Positions 15,672 through 24,545 of a stretch of DNA of 33,086 nt are shown here, in pieces. The DNA is taken from the NCBI GenBank assembly GCA_024275515.1, contig JAJRYZ010000153.1, forward strand, positions 1 to 33,086, given 5' to 3'. Both the position numbers and the translations under genes were made by a program. The notes below the pieces were generated by a model. The model saw only the letters and a program-made list of their open reading frames with translations. It was not told the DNA's origin and made no database searches. This DNA is from Spirochaetota bacterium (lineage in GTDB: Bacteria; Spirochaetota; Spirochaetia; ARS1246). Positions within the stretch are counted from its first letter, which is position 1. Every line of letters begins with the position of its first letter.

Positions 15672-18600
15672 GCCGACAAACGACAATTGGCGATCTTGTT
15701 GAAGTTCCCCTGGTCAAAACCGTCATCCGGTTGGAAGAAGGGCGGAAGGCATCCGAAGAAATCGCGAAGAGCTTCGTCTTCACCTCCCAGGTAACCGCCC
15801 ATCTTGACGTAATAACCGAAGCTATTGCGGCCGACCGAGGCACGGGATACTTCCTGCAGGGCGATTTCGGCTCCGGAAAATCCCATCTGTTGGCGATGCT
15901 CTACACCTGGCTCTCCGGAAGCGTCGGCGCGGAGTATCTGCTGGCCGCTCACCCGGGAATGGGCGAAGCCGTCGGCGCCGGGCGGAAAATACTGCCCGTT
16001 GCAGTCTCTCTGATCGACTATCGCTCCTCAACGCCTTTGGAGCACATTCTTCTCGAGGCGGCCGAGAAAGCGCTGGCCGAAGAAGGTAGAGTCGCCGTCC
16101 TTTCGCTTCGTTCGATGCTTATCGCGCGGGTAAAGAGCATGCTCGAGCAGCCCAAAACGGCGGAAGCGTTTGTCGCACTCACCGGCGCTCCGGCCGACCC
16201 CCTGCACGAATGGATCTCCGAGAATCCGCGGCAAGCCTATTCAGGTGGTCTCGAGCTGCTGCACCGCATGGGCGCCGAAGCTCCGCAGACGATGGTCGAG
16301 GATCGAAAAGAGACATTCGAGCGATTGTTTTCCGAGGTCGAGGCGGCCGGTCTTGACGGGGTTTTCCTTCTCATCGACGAGCTTTCCGAGTTTTTTCGTT
16401 CCAAGCCGTCGGCGCCGCTGCTAAACGAAGACGCACGCACACTTCAACTCCTCGGTGAGATGACCGGCGCTCATCGGTTGTGGATCGTTGCGGCGGTCCA
16501 GGAGAGTATCGAGGCGACCGGGGACATCGCCAACTCGACCATGCGGAAGATTAAGGACCGTTTCCCCGTACGGCTTGCGCTCTCCACGGTTCACATCAGA
16601 TCGCTCATATCGGAGCGGTTGGTGCGAAAAAAACCCGGCGCGAGAAAGGAAATACTCCGAATCTACGAGAACTACCGGAATCAGTTCCCAACATTCAGCT
16701 CTTCTTTCGATGAGTTTTACTCGGTTTACCCCGTACATCCGGCGACCATCTCACTTCTCGACGGATTGGGAAGCCTGTTCAGTCGACATCGGGGAATCGT
16801 AGATTTTGTGTTCTCCCGGATAGCCGGCGACGGCGGCCGTAACATCGCCTCCATCCTGCACCGCCCGAGCCACGAGCTGCTGGGTCCGGACAGCATCTAC
16901 GATCATTTTTCGGAAAAACTTGCGGAGTTTTCTTCCTACAACATCTATCCCCGTCACATCGTACCCCACCTGGATGCGGAAATAGAAACGCTCCTTGAAA
17001 CCGGAGAGGACCGCTATCTCGCGAAACGAATCGTACGTATCCTCGTGCTCTTTCGAATACATCCCACCGCGAAGACACCCACGGTGGCCGGATTGGCGGA
17101 GTTGGTCTCCTGCAGCCTCGATGCTCCGGAAATGAACGCCCTGTTTGTCTCCGAAGCCCTGCTCGATCCGATCGCCCGGTCGAGCCGTTTTCTTACCAAA
17201 AAGGAAGGCGACCGAGTAGAGAGTGGTGTGTATGAAATAACCACCGAGGAAGACCCCGGAAAAGCGCTCGATGCCCGGATTGACAGGATCGCCGGCTCCC
17301 TCGAACCAAATGATTCACGGCTGGTGTTCGAGCCCCTTTCCCAACTGCCGGAATCCGACTCGTGGCCGGGACCTGCGCTCAACCGTGGAAGCGTCACCAG
17401 AGAGATAAGCTGGCGCTCGAGTCTTCGGCAGGTCGTCATTACGTATCTCTACCCGAACGAAACAATCGAGAGCGTTAGGAAGCGTGTACGCAAAAGCAAT
17501 CGGGGACGAGAAGAATGGGATTTTCTCCTCTTCATCGCGATAGGAGAGGTCGAGATCGACATCGAGCATTCCGCCGTCTGGCAAGTACCGACCGCTGATT
17601 CCGGAGAGAATCTCGAAGCCCTTGCGGAGTTTTTGGCCGCGCGTCTCGCTCTCGAAGAGCTTTCGCCGTCGGACCCTTCCCAGGCGCCGCTCATACCGGT
17701 TGCCGAGGAACGGCTGAATCGCCTCAAACCGGCGGCCTTGCAAGCGGCCCTGGATGTCGTTTATCGCGGTCGCTTTACCGATTCCCGGATCCGTCCGGAC
17801 GCGGCGATTCGCCAGCTCAAGCGATTCGATCGCCTCCTGGAGACAGCCGGTACGGTCATCCTTGAGGACCGGTACCCCCGGTTTGCGGAGGTGGCGCCAC
17901 GCGGGTTTTCCCCTTCACCGAGATTCTATCAGTATCTCCTCGAATCCCTCATCGTTCCCGGGAGCCTCTCGTTGAGCGAAGCCCGCAGGCGGTCGTTGAA
18001 TCGACCGATAGAAGGGTTGGCGATCCCTCTCGGACTCGTGGAACTGAAGCGCCAAATGTACCTCTACTCCCCGGATGTTTCCGGACATCCGCTGCTCTCG
18101 CACCTGTTTGACCGGATAAGTCCTTCGGGATACGTTCCGGTTCCCGAGCTGCTTGAAACGCTCATGACCGGAGTCTTCGGCCTGCCCAGGGATACTGCGT
18201 TGTTTCTTCTCGCCTCCCTCGCCGCGGGAGGTCTCATCACGATACGGAAAGGCGGACGGGCATTGGCGCTTGATTTCTTGAATCTGCAGAACCTGGAGCG
18301 TGCCGATGAGGTAACATTGGGAGAGCTCGTCGGCGAGCACGATCGGCGAACTCTGATGAACGAGTGTCGATTTCTCCGAACTTCCGGGGATTGGGAATCG
18401 TTCGGACTTCGACAGCAGCGGGAGGCGTGGCAAGAGGTAATCCGGTTCCGAAACGTCGCTGAAAAACTGGCGGGGGAAACCCTCGGGAACTTGAGGCGGC
18501 GGCGGGAGTACTCCTCGTTCAAGACTTTCGGCTTTGTCGCCCTTGAAGAAAAACTCGCCGCCGTCGGGAGGATCGGCGGTGAGATTCGGATTTCTTACAC

Positions 18601-20617
18601 CGCGAAGGAGGGTTTGGAGAAATTCTTGAGCGCCTTTCGGGCCGAGGGCCTGAGCGGGGACGACGTATCGTTCCTGATAAGGCTCGATCGGTTCCTGAAA
18701 CGAGGCGCGGAGAAGTTCGTCTTTATTAACCATTATATACGTCACGACGCCTTCAAAGAGACTATCGGATTCGATGAAGAGGTCGCGTCTCGACGAAGGA
18801 GCATCACCGAGCTCCTGGAACGACCCGAAGAATCGGTAGTGCCCGACGAAGGAGTCGAGTTGGATCGCCGGTTCGAGGCGCTGCGGGAGCTCTATGTGCC
18901 GTTGTACGCACGTCTCCACGACGAGTATTACGACGCCTTGCGTCTGCCGGAACTGCCGAAAAACACGGCGCGGGCGTTGCAGACGATAGAGCGGCTGGCA
19001 CGAATCGAAGCGTTGGACCGCCCCCCGGGGTTGGACCGCTTTTTGTCCGATCTTGCCGCCCGGCACACGACGCAGTGCCGTCGGCAGATTAGAGAAGAGC
19101 TCATGCGGGCGCCTCTGTGCGGCTGCGGCTTCCACCCGAAACGCGTTCAGGAAGAACCCGCCTTCGCCGACCCCGGGATGAAAATCGACCGCTATCTCGA
19201 AGAGTATCTGGCCATCCTGAACACTCCGGGCGTTCTTGAACCGCTTACTGCGCACGCATACGCGATAGAGGACGTGCGGCCGGAGGTTTCCCGGCATCTA
19301 AAAAGAATCGTTTCGAACCTCGAAGCCGGATCGATGCGTCCTTCGGCGCTCGTGGGCAGTATCGATGATTCCACGGCGCTCGAAGTATCCAGGGCGTTGA
19401 GCGGAGCGGTGACACTTCGAAAAATCGACCTCGACGAGCTCGTCACGCATCTTACCGGAAGAAGACTGCCGCCGGCGAGAATACTATCCTTGGTTTCCGA
19501 GTGGATGGGAGCATGCGAGGAGGACACCCTCGTTGCTGTGGTCGGAAGAGGCGCCTCGGCGCAGCCGGAGAAGAGAGAGGCCACGTCATGGTGGCTGCTG
19601 GGAAACTCCCGTTTCTTTTCTCCGGACGCGGGAACGGATGAAATCGAGAAGGTGGAATCCTTACTCGCGGAATCTTATCCCTCCTCCCAGTTGCTTGGGC
19701 CTTTGAAAGCGTTGAGTCAGAAGGATCTGCTCGCGTTTATTCGCCGCGAGCGCTTCCATACCGCATGCATACGAGACGCATGGGCGATCCTCGCGGAACG
19801 TGTGCTCAACGGCTCGGGGTTCCCCGAAACTCGGGAAGTCGAATGCGCTCACGCCGACGTGAAACGGGCAAAGGAGATAGAAGACCGTCTTCTTCTGCTG
19901 CAACGAACGAGCGAACGGCTCGGCGCCCTCTATCCGGACCGTCTGCGCGTCCGGCTGAATCTAGAAAGCCTCGTCTCGGACCCCTGGTGCGACGATTCTC
20001 TGAGAACCGCCGCGGAATCAACTCTGGAAAAAGTGGAAACACTCGGACAGACGTGGCTGAATGAGCTTCCCGCGGTGGATCCGATCCGGCTGGAAAACAA
20101 TCCCCTGGTCCTGCTTATCGACGGTGTCTCGCCGGATATCTGGTTGAGCGTCCTCGACGGAATAACGACGCGAGGCGAGCGGCCCGCTATCGGCTGGTCA
20201 CGCCTCACCTCGCGTCCCGAGACGGTGGCCGCAACCGCGGAGTTACTCGGTTTGAGCGGAGACCCCTCGGAAAAGCTCGCGGAAATCGGCGTGCCATATG
20301 TCACGATGAGCGGCAGAGAGGGCTTTCCCCTGTCCTCCCGTCTGGAAGGATTCTCCTCCCGTGGGCCTCTGATAGTCCGCCTCAACACCCTCGACAGGAA
20401 TGCTCACAAGGGAACGTTCAAACTTTCGGAGATGGTCGGCGTGTTGGATGATATGATGGAAAAGAATCTTCCCGAACTCCTGAGATTCTGCGCCGGACAG
20501 CAACGGGATCTTATCGTAACGACCGATCACGGTATCTCTTTGGCGCCCGGGGGGATGAGCCACGGAGAAGGAGGGGCGTACGAACGAGCGATTTTCCGTG
20601 CGGTTTGGAAGTGCTGA
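15668..20617 (+). CDS. DUF6079/BrxC-PglY-like P-loop ATPase fused to a PglZ-like phosphatase domain
   Basis: 1649 residues from a TTG start. N-terminal ATPase: Walker A GDFGSGKS at 65-72, Walker B FLLIDE at 233-238, then NEDARTLQLLGEM, KIKDRFPVRLALS and YPVHPATISLLDGLGSLFS. This block is characteristic of DUF6079 proteins and related to the BrxC/PglY ATPases of BREX and Pgl phage defence. A long helical middle follows, with a small Cys cluster near 1151-1153 (LCGCGF). The last ~175 residues look like a PglZ (alkaline-phosphatase superfamily) domain: Asp1485 in LLIDGVSPD, candidate nucleophile Thr1519 in SRPETVAA, Asp1576 and His1580 in LDRNAHKG, Asp1620-His1621 in TTDHG, His1632 in SHGEGG. 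That is three Asp and three His, the complete two-metal set. In BREX and Pgl these activities sit on separate proteins. Assignment is by motif; the ATPase is firmer than the PglZ call. Confidence 0.8.
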   Translation: MSRQTTIGDLVEVPLVKTVIRLEEGRKASEEIAKSFVFTSQVTAHLDVITEAIAADRGTGYFLQGDFGSGKSHLLAMLYTWLSGSVGAEYLLAAHPGMGEAVGAGRKILPVAVSLIDYRSSTPLEHILLEAAEKALAEEGRVAVLSLRSMLIARVKSMLEQPKTAEAFVALTGAPADPLHEWISENPRQAYSGGLELLHRMGAEAPQTMVEDRKETFERLFSEVEAAGLDGVFLLIDELSEFFRSKPSAPLLNEDARTLQLLGEMTGAHRLWIVAAVQESIEATGDIANSTMRKIKDRFPVRLALSTVHIRSLISERLVRKKPGARKEILRIYENYRNQFPTFSSSFDEFYSVYPVHPATISLLDGLGSLFSRHRGIVDFVFSRIAGDGGRNIASILHRPSHELLGPDSIYDHFSEKLAEFSSYNIYPRHIVPHLDAEIETLLETGEDRYLAKRIVRILVLFRIHPTAKTPTVAGLAELVSCSLDAPEMNALFVSEALLDPIARSSRFLTKKEGDRVESGVYEITTEEDPGKALDARIDRIAGSLEPNDSRLVFEPLSQLPESDSWPGPALNRGSVTREISWRSSLRQVVITYLYPNETIESVRKRVRKSNRGREEWDFLLFIAIGEVEIDIEHSAVWQVPTADSGENLEALAEFLAARLALEELSPSDPSQAPLIPVAEERLNRLKPAALQAALDVVYRGRFTDSRIRPDAAIRQLKRFDRLLETAGTVILEDRYPRFAEVAPRGFSPSPRFYQYLLESLIVPGSLSLSEARRRSLNRPIEGLAIPLGLVELKRQMYLYSPDVSGHPLLSHLFDRISPSGYVPVPELLETLMTGVFGLPRDTALFLLASLAAGGLITIRKGGRALALDFLNLQNLERADEVTLGELVGEHDRRTLMNECRFLRTSGDWESFGLRQQREAWQEVIRFRNVAEKLAGETLGNLRRRREYSSFKTFGFVALEEKLAAVGRIGGEIRISYTAKEGLEKFLSAFRAEGLSGDDVSFLIRLDRFLKRGAEKFVFINHYIRHDAFKETIGFDEEVASRRRSITELLERPEESVVPDEGVELDRRFEALRELYVPLYARLHDEYYDALRLPELPKNTARALQTIERLARIEALDRPPGLDRFLSDLAARHTTQCRRQIREELMRAPLCGCGFHPKRVQEEPAFADPGMKIDRYLEEYLAILNTPGVLEPLTAHAYAIEDVRPEVSRHLKRIVSNLEAGSMRPSALVGSIDDSTALEVSRALSGAVTLRKIDLDELVTHLTGRRLPPARILSLVSEWMGACEEDTLVAVVGRGASAQPEKREATSWWLLGNSRFFSPDAGTDEIEKVESLLAESYPSSQLLGPLKALSQKDLLAFIRRERFHTACIRDAWAILAERVLNGSGFPETREVECAHADVKRAKEIEDRLLLLQRTSERLGALYPDRLRVRLNLESLVSDPWCDDSLRTAAESTLEKVETLGQTWLNELPAVDPIRLENNPLVLLIDGVSPDIWLSVLDGITTRGERPAIGWSRLTSRPETVAATAELLGLSGDPSEKLAEIGVPYVTMSGREGFPLSSRLEGFSSRGPLIVRLNTLDRNAHKGTFKLSEMVGVLDDMMEKNLPELLRFCAGQQRDLIVTTDHGISLAPGGMSHGEGGAYERAIFRAVWKC

Positions 20618-20630
20618 ACAGTAGACGCTG

Positions 20631-22799
20631 ATGTCGGAAGAGATCGAAGGCACCGTCGAAAAACTGTTCTTCGTAAATGAAGAGAACGGTTACGCGGTTG
20701 TCCGCCTGGATAGGGACGGAGAATCGGTCGTGGCGGTTGGTACGATACTCTCGCCGGCAGTCGGTCAACGTCTTCGTCTCAAAGGCGCCTGGACGAAGCA
20801 TCCTCGTTTCGGCCGACAATTCCGCTTTGATGAGTGCAGCGTGACTGCGCCGATTACCGTCGAAGGGATCGAAAGCTACCTCTCATCCGGCCTGATTCCC
20901 GGGATCGGCCCGCGTCTTGCGGGGAGCATGGTACAGACCTTCGGAATGCAAACCCTCGAGGTTCTCGACGTTCATCCGGAGCAGTTGGGCAGGATCCCCG
21001 GCATCGGTGCGAAACGTCTCGATACGATACGAAAGGCGTGGGCGGAGCAGAGGGGGACGCGTGAAACCATGGTGTTTCTTCAATCGTATGGAGTGGGCCT
21101 GGGTCTGGCGGCGCGCATATACAAGCAGTACGGGGCTCGGACCATCCGGATGGTCGAGGAGGATCCCTACCGCCTGGCCCGGGAGATACCGGGTATCGGT
21201 TTTCTCATCGCCGATCGCATTGCGGTTAACCTGGGTCTTCCGCGCGACTCGATTAGCCGCGCGCAGGCCGGTATTCTCCACACCCTCTCAGAGGCAAACG
21301 CCCAGGGTCACGTCTATCTTCCCAGGCTCAGGTTGATCCAGGACGCGCAGAAAACGCTTCAGATCGACAGAGAGATTATCGGCCGGGCGCTGGATGCTTT
21401 GCAGCAAGACGGACGGCTGGTGATTGAAACCTTCCCGGATTCGGCGACCCGACCGGTCTATTTGCCCTCTTTCCACCGGGCCGAGAAAGGAGTCGCCGAG
21501 TTACTCCGGCGGCTTCTCGAAGCTCGCCCTGCCACACCGACCGATCGAACACACACACGCCGAATCGATCCCGATAAGGCGCTGGAGTGGGTTCAAAGGC
21601 GGATGAACATCACTCTCGCGCCAAAACAGGAGGATGCGCTGCGGACGGCTCTCACGCATCGCGCAGCAATAATCACCGGGGGCCCCGGCACGGGGAAGAC
21701 GACGATCATACGATCTCTCCTCGCCGTTCTCGAAAAAGAGGGTCGCGCCACGATACTGGCCGCCCCTACCGGGAGGGCCGCAAAAAGACTCAAGGAAACC
21801 AGCGGGCACGATGCGGCCACCATTCACAGGCTTCTCGAGTACAGTCCCGGGGAGAGAAGATTCCGGCGAAATCGGGAGTATCCTCTCGCATGCGACACTC
21901 TCATTCTCGACGAAACCTCGATGGTCGATATCCGCCTTATGTACCGGCTCCTGTTGTCTCTGCCCCGCGGAGTCTCATTGATTCTCGTCGGGGACGCCGA
22001 TCAACTGCCGTCGGTGGGGCCGGGATGCGTGCTTAAAGACCTCATTCTTTCGGGGGTGATACCGGTCGTGGAGCTCACCGAGGTTCACCGTCAGGCCGAA
22101 GCCAGTCGAATCGTTGTCAACGCCCATCGCATCAATATCGGGCTGACGCCCCTCTCCGAACCGGAGGGGGATTTCTACTTTATCGAGCAAGAGGACCCGA
22201 ATAGAATCTCGCAGATAATCGTCGAGCTCTGCCGAGATCGAATTCCCCGCCGGTTCAATCTGGATCCTGTAAACGATATCCAGGTTCTCTCTCCCATGCG
22301 CAGAGGCGAAGTCGGCGTGACGAATCTGAATCGCCTCCTTCAGCAGACGCTGAATCCTCCCGACCCCCGGATCGGAGAGGGAATATTCAAGGCAAGCGAC
22401 AAGGTCATGCAGACACGGAACAACTACGATAAGGACGTGTACAATGGAGACATCGGCCGTGTGGAAAGAGTGGACCCGGGCAGCCGGTCGGCAAGCGTCC
22501 GGTTCGATGACCGCCGAGTTCGATATGAGGGTCATGAGGTGGACGAGCTCGTGTTGGCCTATGCAATTTCGGTCCACAAATCGCAGGGCTCCGAGTTTCC
22601 CGCGGTAGTTGTTCCGGTGGTCACTCAGCACTACATGCTCCTGCAGCGCAACCTGATTTATACCGCCGTGAGCCGGGGGAAAAAGCTGGTTGTTCTCATA
22701 GGTTCTACGAAGGCCCTGAGAATCGCGGTGGGCAACACCGACACGGGAGACCGGTTTAGCATGCTCAAGCACCGGCTTTCGCGATTGAAAATGATGTGA
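20631..22799 (+). CDS. recD2: RecD2-type SF1B DNA helicase
   Basis: 722 residues, full length for RecD2/YrrC. An N-terminal OB-like domain (EGTVEKLFFVNEENGYAVVRL) is followed by helix-hairpin-helix repeats (SGLIPGIGPRLA, GRIPGIGAKRL, EIPGIGFLIADRIA). The helicase core has Walker A GGPGTGKTT near 350, motif II LILDETSMVD near 424, motif III LVGDADQLPSVGPG near 455, and the C-terminal VHKSQGSEFPAV near 648 and YTAVSRGKKLVVL near 675. It unwinds DNA 5'-3' with ATP. RecD2 is often a housekeeping repair gene, so its position 13 bp after the ATPase-phosphatase gene may mean recruitment into a defence module or simple co-transcription. All helicase motifs look intact. The ATG at 20631 has only a weak ribosome site. 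Confidence 0.93.
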   Translation: MSEEIEGTVEKLFFVNEENGYAVVRLDRDGESVVAVGTILSPAVGQRLRLKGAWTKHPRFGRQFRFDECSVTAPITVEGIESYLSSGLIPGIGPRLAGSMVQTFGMQTLEVLDVHPEQLGRIPGIGAKRLDTIRKAWAEQRGTRETMVFLQSYGVGLGLAARIYKQYGARTIRMVEEDPYRLAREIPGIGFLIADRIAVNLGLPRDSISRAQAGILHTLSEANAQGHVYLPRLRLIQDAQKTLQIDREIIGRALDALQQDGRLVIETFPDSATRPVYLPSFHRAEKGVAELLRRLLEARPATPTDRTHTRRIDPDKALEWVQRRMNITLAPKQEDALRTALTHRAAIITGGPGTGKTTIIRSLLAVLEKEGRATILAAPTGRAAKRLKETSGHDAATIHRLLEYSPGERRFRRNREYPLACDTLILDETSMVDIRLMYRLLLSLPRGVSLILVGDADQLPSVGPGCVLKDLILSGVIPVVELTEVHRQAEASRIVVNAHRINIGLTPLSEPEGDFYFIEQEDPNRISQIIVELCRDRIPRRFNLDPVNDIQVLSPMRRGEVGVTNLNRLLQQTLNPPDPRIGEGIFKASDKVMQTRNNYDKDVYNGDIGRVERVDPGSRSASVRFDDRRVRYEGHEVDELVLAYAISVHKSQGSEFPAVVVPVVTQHYMLLQRNLIYTAVSRGKKLVVLIGSTKALRIAVGNTDTGDRFSMLKHRLSRLKMM

Positions 22800-23025
22800 G
22801 GAGCGACCGAAAAAGAGCAATCGTGGCCGTCCCGCAACCCTGCAGCCGCACAGCTACACGATGTATATAGTGTTACCAGAGTTATGCACCCCTCACAGAT
22901 AGCGTGATGGGCGGCGACGGTTTCGTCGGATCGGCGTTGCGGGAGTGCATACCTGTGGAATACGCTCGGCCGGAGCGTGTGCGAAGCGCCGAGGCCGCCG
23001 TCCCGTACCTGTGGCGCCGCCGGCA

Positions 23026-23034
23026 TGGTATACT
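23026..23034 (+). promoter_or_regulatory. Extended -10 of the nucleotidyltransferase, leaderless arrangement
   Basis: TGGTATACT is an extended -10 (TATACT, five of six matches, with the upstream TG). It ends 6 nt before the ATG at 23041. No Shine-Dalgarno is present. Confidence 0.5.
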
Positions 23035-23040
23035 GCCGTT

Positions 23041-23320
23041 ATGACCAAGGAGGAGACTCTTGCTTCATTGTTCCGTCACCGGCGACTTTTCCGACGGGCC
23101 TTTCTCTTCGGCTCGCTTGCGCGAAATGACGGAGATGCATACAGCGACGCAGACATCATTTTCGTCCGGGAGACGAAGAAGGATTTTTTTTCATCGAGTC
23201 ACTGAGATCATGGACATCATGCTCGAGTTGCGCGACGTGGATGCACTGATCTACACACCGGAGGAGTTTGCGCGTGGCGATCGCGGTCCGGACCTCGAGA
23301 GCGGGCGGAGAGTAGCATGA
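23041..23320 (+). pseudogene. MNT-type nucleotidyltransferase, frameshifted at a run of eight T
   Basis: The first frame (ATG 23041) encodes RRAFLFGSLARNDGDAYSDADIIFV, the GS-x(10)-D-x-D signature of minimal nucleotidyltransferases (MntA-like), and ends at a TGA (23203-23205) just after KKDFF. The continuation EIMDIMLELRDVDALIYTPEEFARG lies in the next frame and ends at 23320. Removing one T from the T8 run (about 23184-23191) would join the two into a 92-residue protein of normal MNT size. It may be a sequencing error, a decayed gene or a slippage-switched gene. MNT proteins AMPylate or otherwise modify HEPN toxins, but no HEPN partner is seen next to it. A Gfo/Idh gene starts 17 bases after its end. 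Confidence 0.75.
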
Positions 23321-23336
23321 CGGTAAGGAGACCCAT

Positions 23337-24362
23337 ATGAGCTCGAATGCAGGAACGGTTCGTTACGGCGTCATCGGCGCGGGAACCCATGGTGAGAATC
23401 ACATTAAGTGCGTGGCGGCCGCGCCGTCGGCCTCGTTGATCGCGATTGCCGACACCGACGGAGCGAGAGCGCAACAAATGGCCGCGCGTTACGGATCTCC
23501 GAGAACGGTCACCGACTACCGCGACCTTCTCGCCATCGACGAGATCGACGCGGTATCGATTGCTCTACCGGATCATCTGCATCGGGCCGCCTGTGAGGAT
23601 GCGTTCGCGGCAGGCAAACACGTTCTCGTGGAGAAGCCGATGGCGACCAGTGTGGAGGATGCCGAATCGATTCTCCGGGCGCAGCGACAGTCGGGGAAAA
23701 AACTGATGGTGAATCTCTCCAATCGCTGGATGCACTCCTTTGCGCAGACGAAAGAAGCACTGGATTCCGGCAACCTTGGGGCGCCTCTCTACGTGTATGC
23801 ACGGTTGAACAACACTCTCTACGTGCCTACGAAGATGCTCTCCTGGGCGGAGAACACCAGCTTGCCGTTCTGGTTGATCTCCCATCGCCTCGACATCGCC
23901 CGTTGGTATTTTAGTTCCGAGGTTACACGCGTCTCTGCGGTCAGTCGCAGCATAAAGCTCAAAAGCATGGGGATCGATACTCCGGATTTCTACCAGGCAA
24001 CGGTGGAGTTCGAAAACGGATGCGTGGGCAACTTCGAGAGCTGCTGGATTATGCCGGAGTCGATGCCCTACCTGGTCGATTCGAAGTTCGAGCTCGTCTG
24101 CACCGAAGGTTACGTGAACATCGATCCGACGTTGCCGACCTTCGTGTACGCCGACGGATCAACCCAGACGAATAGGGGAACCCTCTACGGCGACGTATTC
24201 GGGCAACCTGTCGGTTTCGTGAGCGAGAGCATCAAACACTTCATCGCCTCGGTCCGCGACGACCGGGAACCTCTGGTTACGGGGGAGGACGGGCTAAACC
24301 TGACCCGCGCGCTGGTTGCGATGGTCGAATCGGCTCGGTCGGGCGAGCCGGTGGATCTGTAA
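23337..24362 (+). CDS. Gfo/Idh/MocA family oxidoreductase
   Basis: 341 residues. The N-terminal Rossmann fold has GAGTHG at 14-19 (YGVIGAGTHGENH). LVEKPMATSVEDAE near residues 97-110 holds the family's conserved Lys in the EKP motif. The C-terminal alpha/beta substrate domain includes LISHRLDIARWYF, where a catalytic His-Asp pair is expected. The family oxidises or reduces sugars, inositols and their phosphates with NAD(P). The ATG at 23337 has AAGGAG with 6-nt spacing, a strong start. It follows the broken nucleotidyltransferase by 16 bp and precedes the glycosidase-like gene, which has its own promoter-like sequence. The likely role is conversion of sugars released by the glycosidases of this region; the substrate is unknown. 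Confidence 0.92.
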   Translation: MSSNAGTVRYGVIGAGTHGENHIKCVAAAPSASLIAIADTDGARAQQMAARYGSPRTVTDYRDLLAIDEIDAVSIALPDHLHRAACEDAFAAGKHVLVEKPMATSVEDAESILRAQRQSGKKLMVNLSNRWMHSFAQTKEALDSGNLGAPLYVYARLNNTLYVPTKMLSWAENTSLPFWLISHRLDIARWYFSSEVTRVSAVSRSIKLKSMGIDTPDFYQATVEFENGCVGNFESCWIMPESMPYLVDSKFELVCTEGYVNIDPTLPTFVYADGSTQTNRGTLYGDVFGQPVGFVSESIKHFIASVRDDREPLVTGEDGLNLTRALVAMVESARSGEPVDL

Positions 24363-24531
24363 CGACCGGGGGACTCGGACCAAGCTTCCGGGCTGCAAGG
24401 TCGAGAGGCGTGGCGGATGCGACGGCCGCGTCCTTCTCCAACCGACCGTTTCGCGGCTGAGTGTTCGTGCGGGATCGGTGATTCCGGTTCAGCGCAATGC
24501 TTGCTCAATGGATGAACGATCGGAATAACGC

Positions 24532-24537
24532 TACACT
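24532..24537 (+). promoter_or_regulatory. Possible -10 of the glycosidase-like gene
   Basis: TACACT (four of six matches) ends 8 nt before the ATG at 24546. No Shine-Dalgarno is present and no good -35 was found. Confidence 0.3.
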
Positions 24538-24545
24538 GTGGCTCA

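Noticed and set aside
17915-19297. 460-residue minus-strand frame inside the ATPase-phosphatase gene
   Set aside because: It is a shadow of the giant gene: no domain, no ribosome site, and the sense frame is continuous and family-matching.
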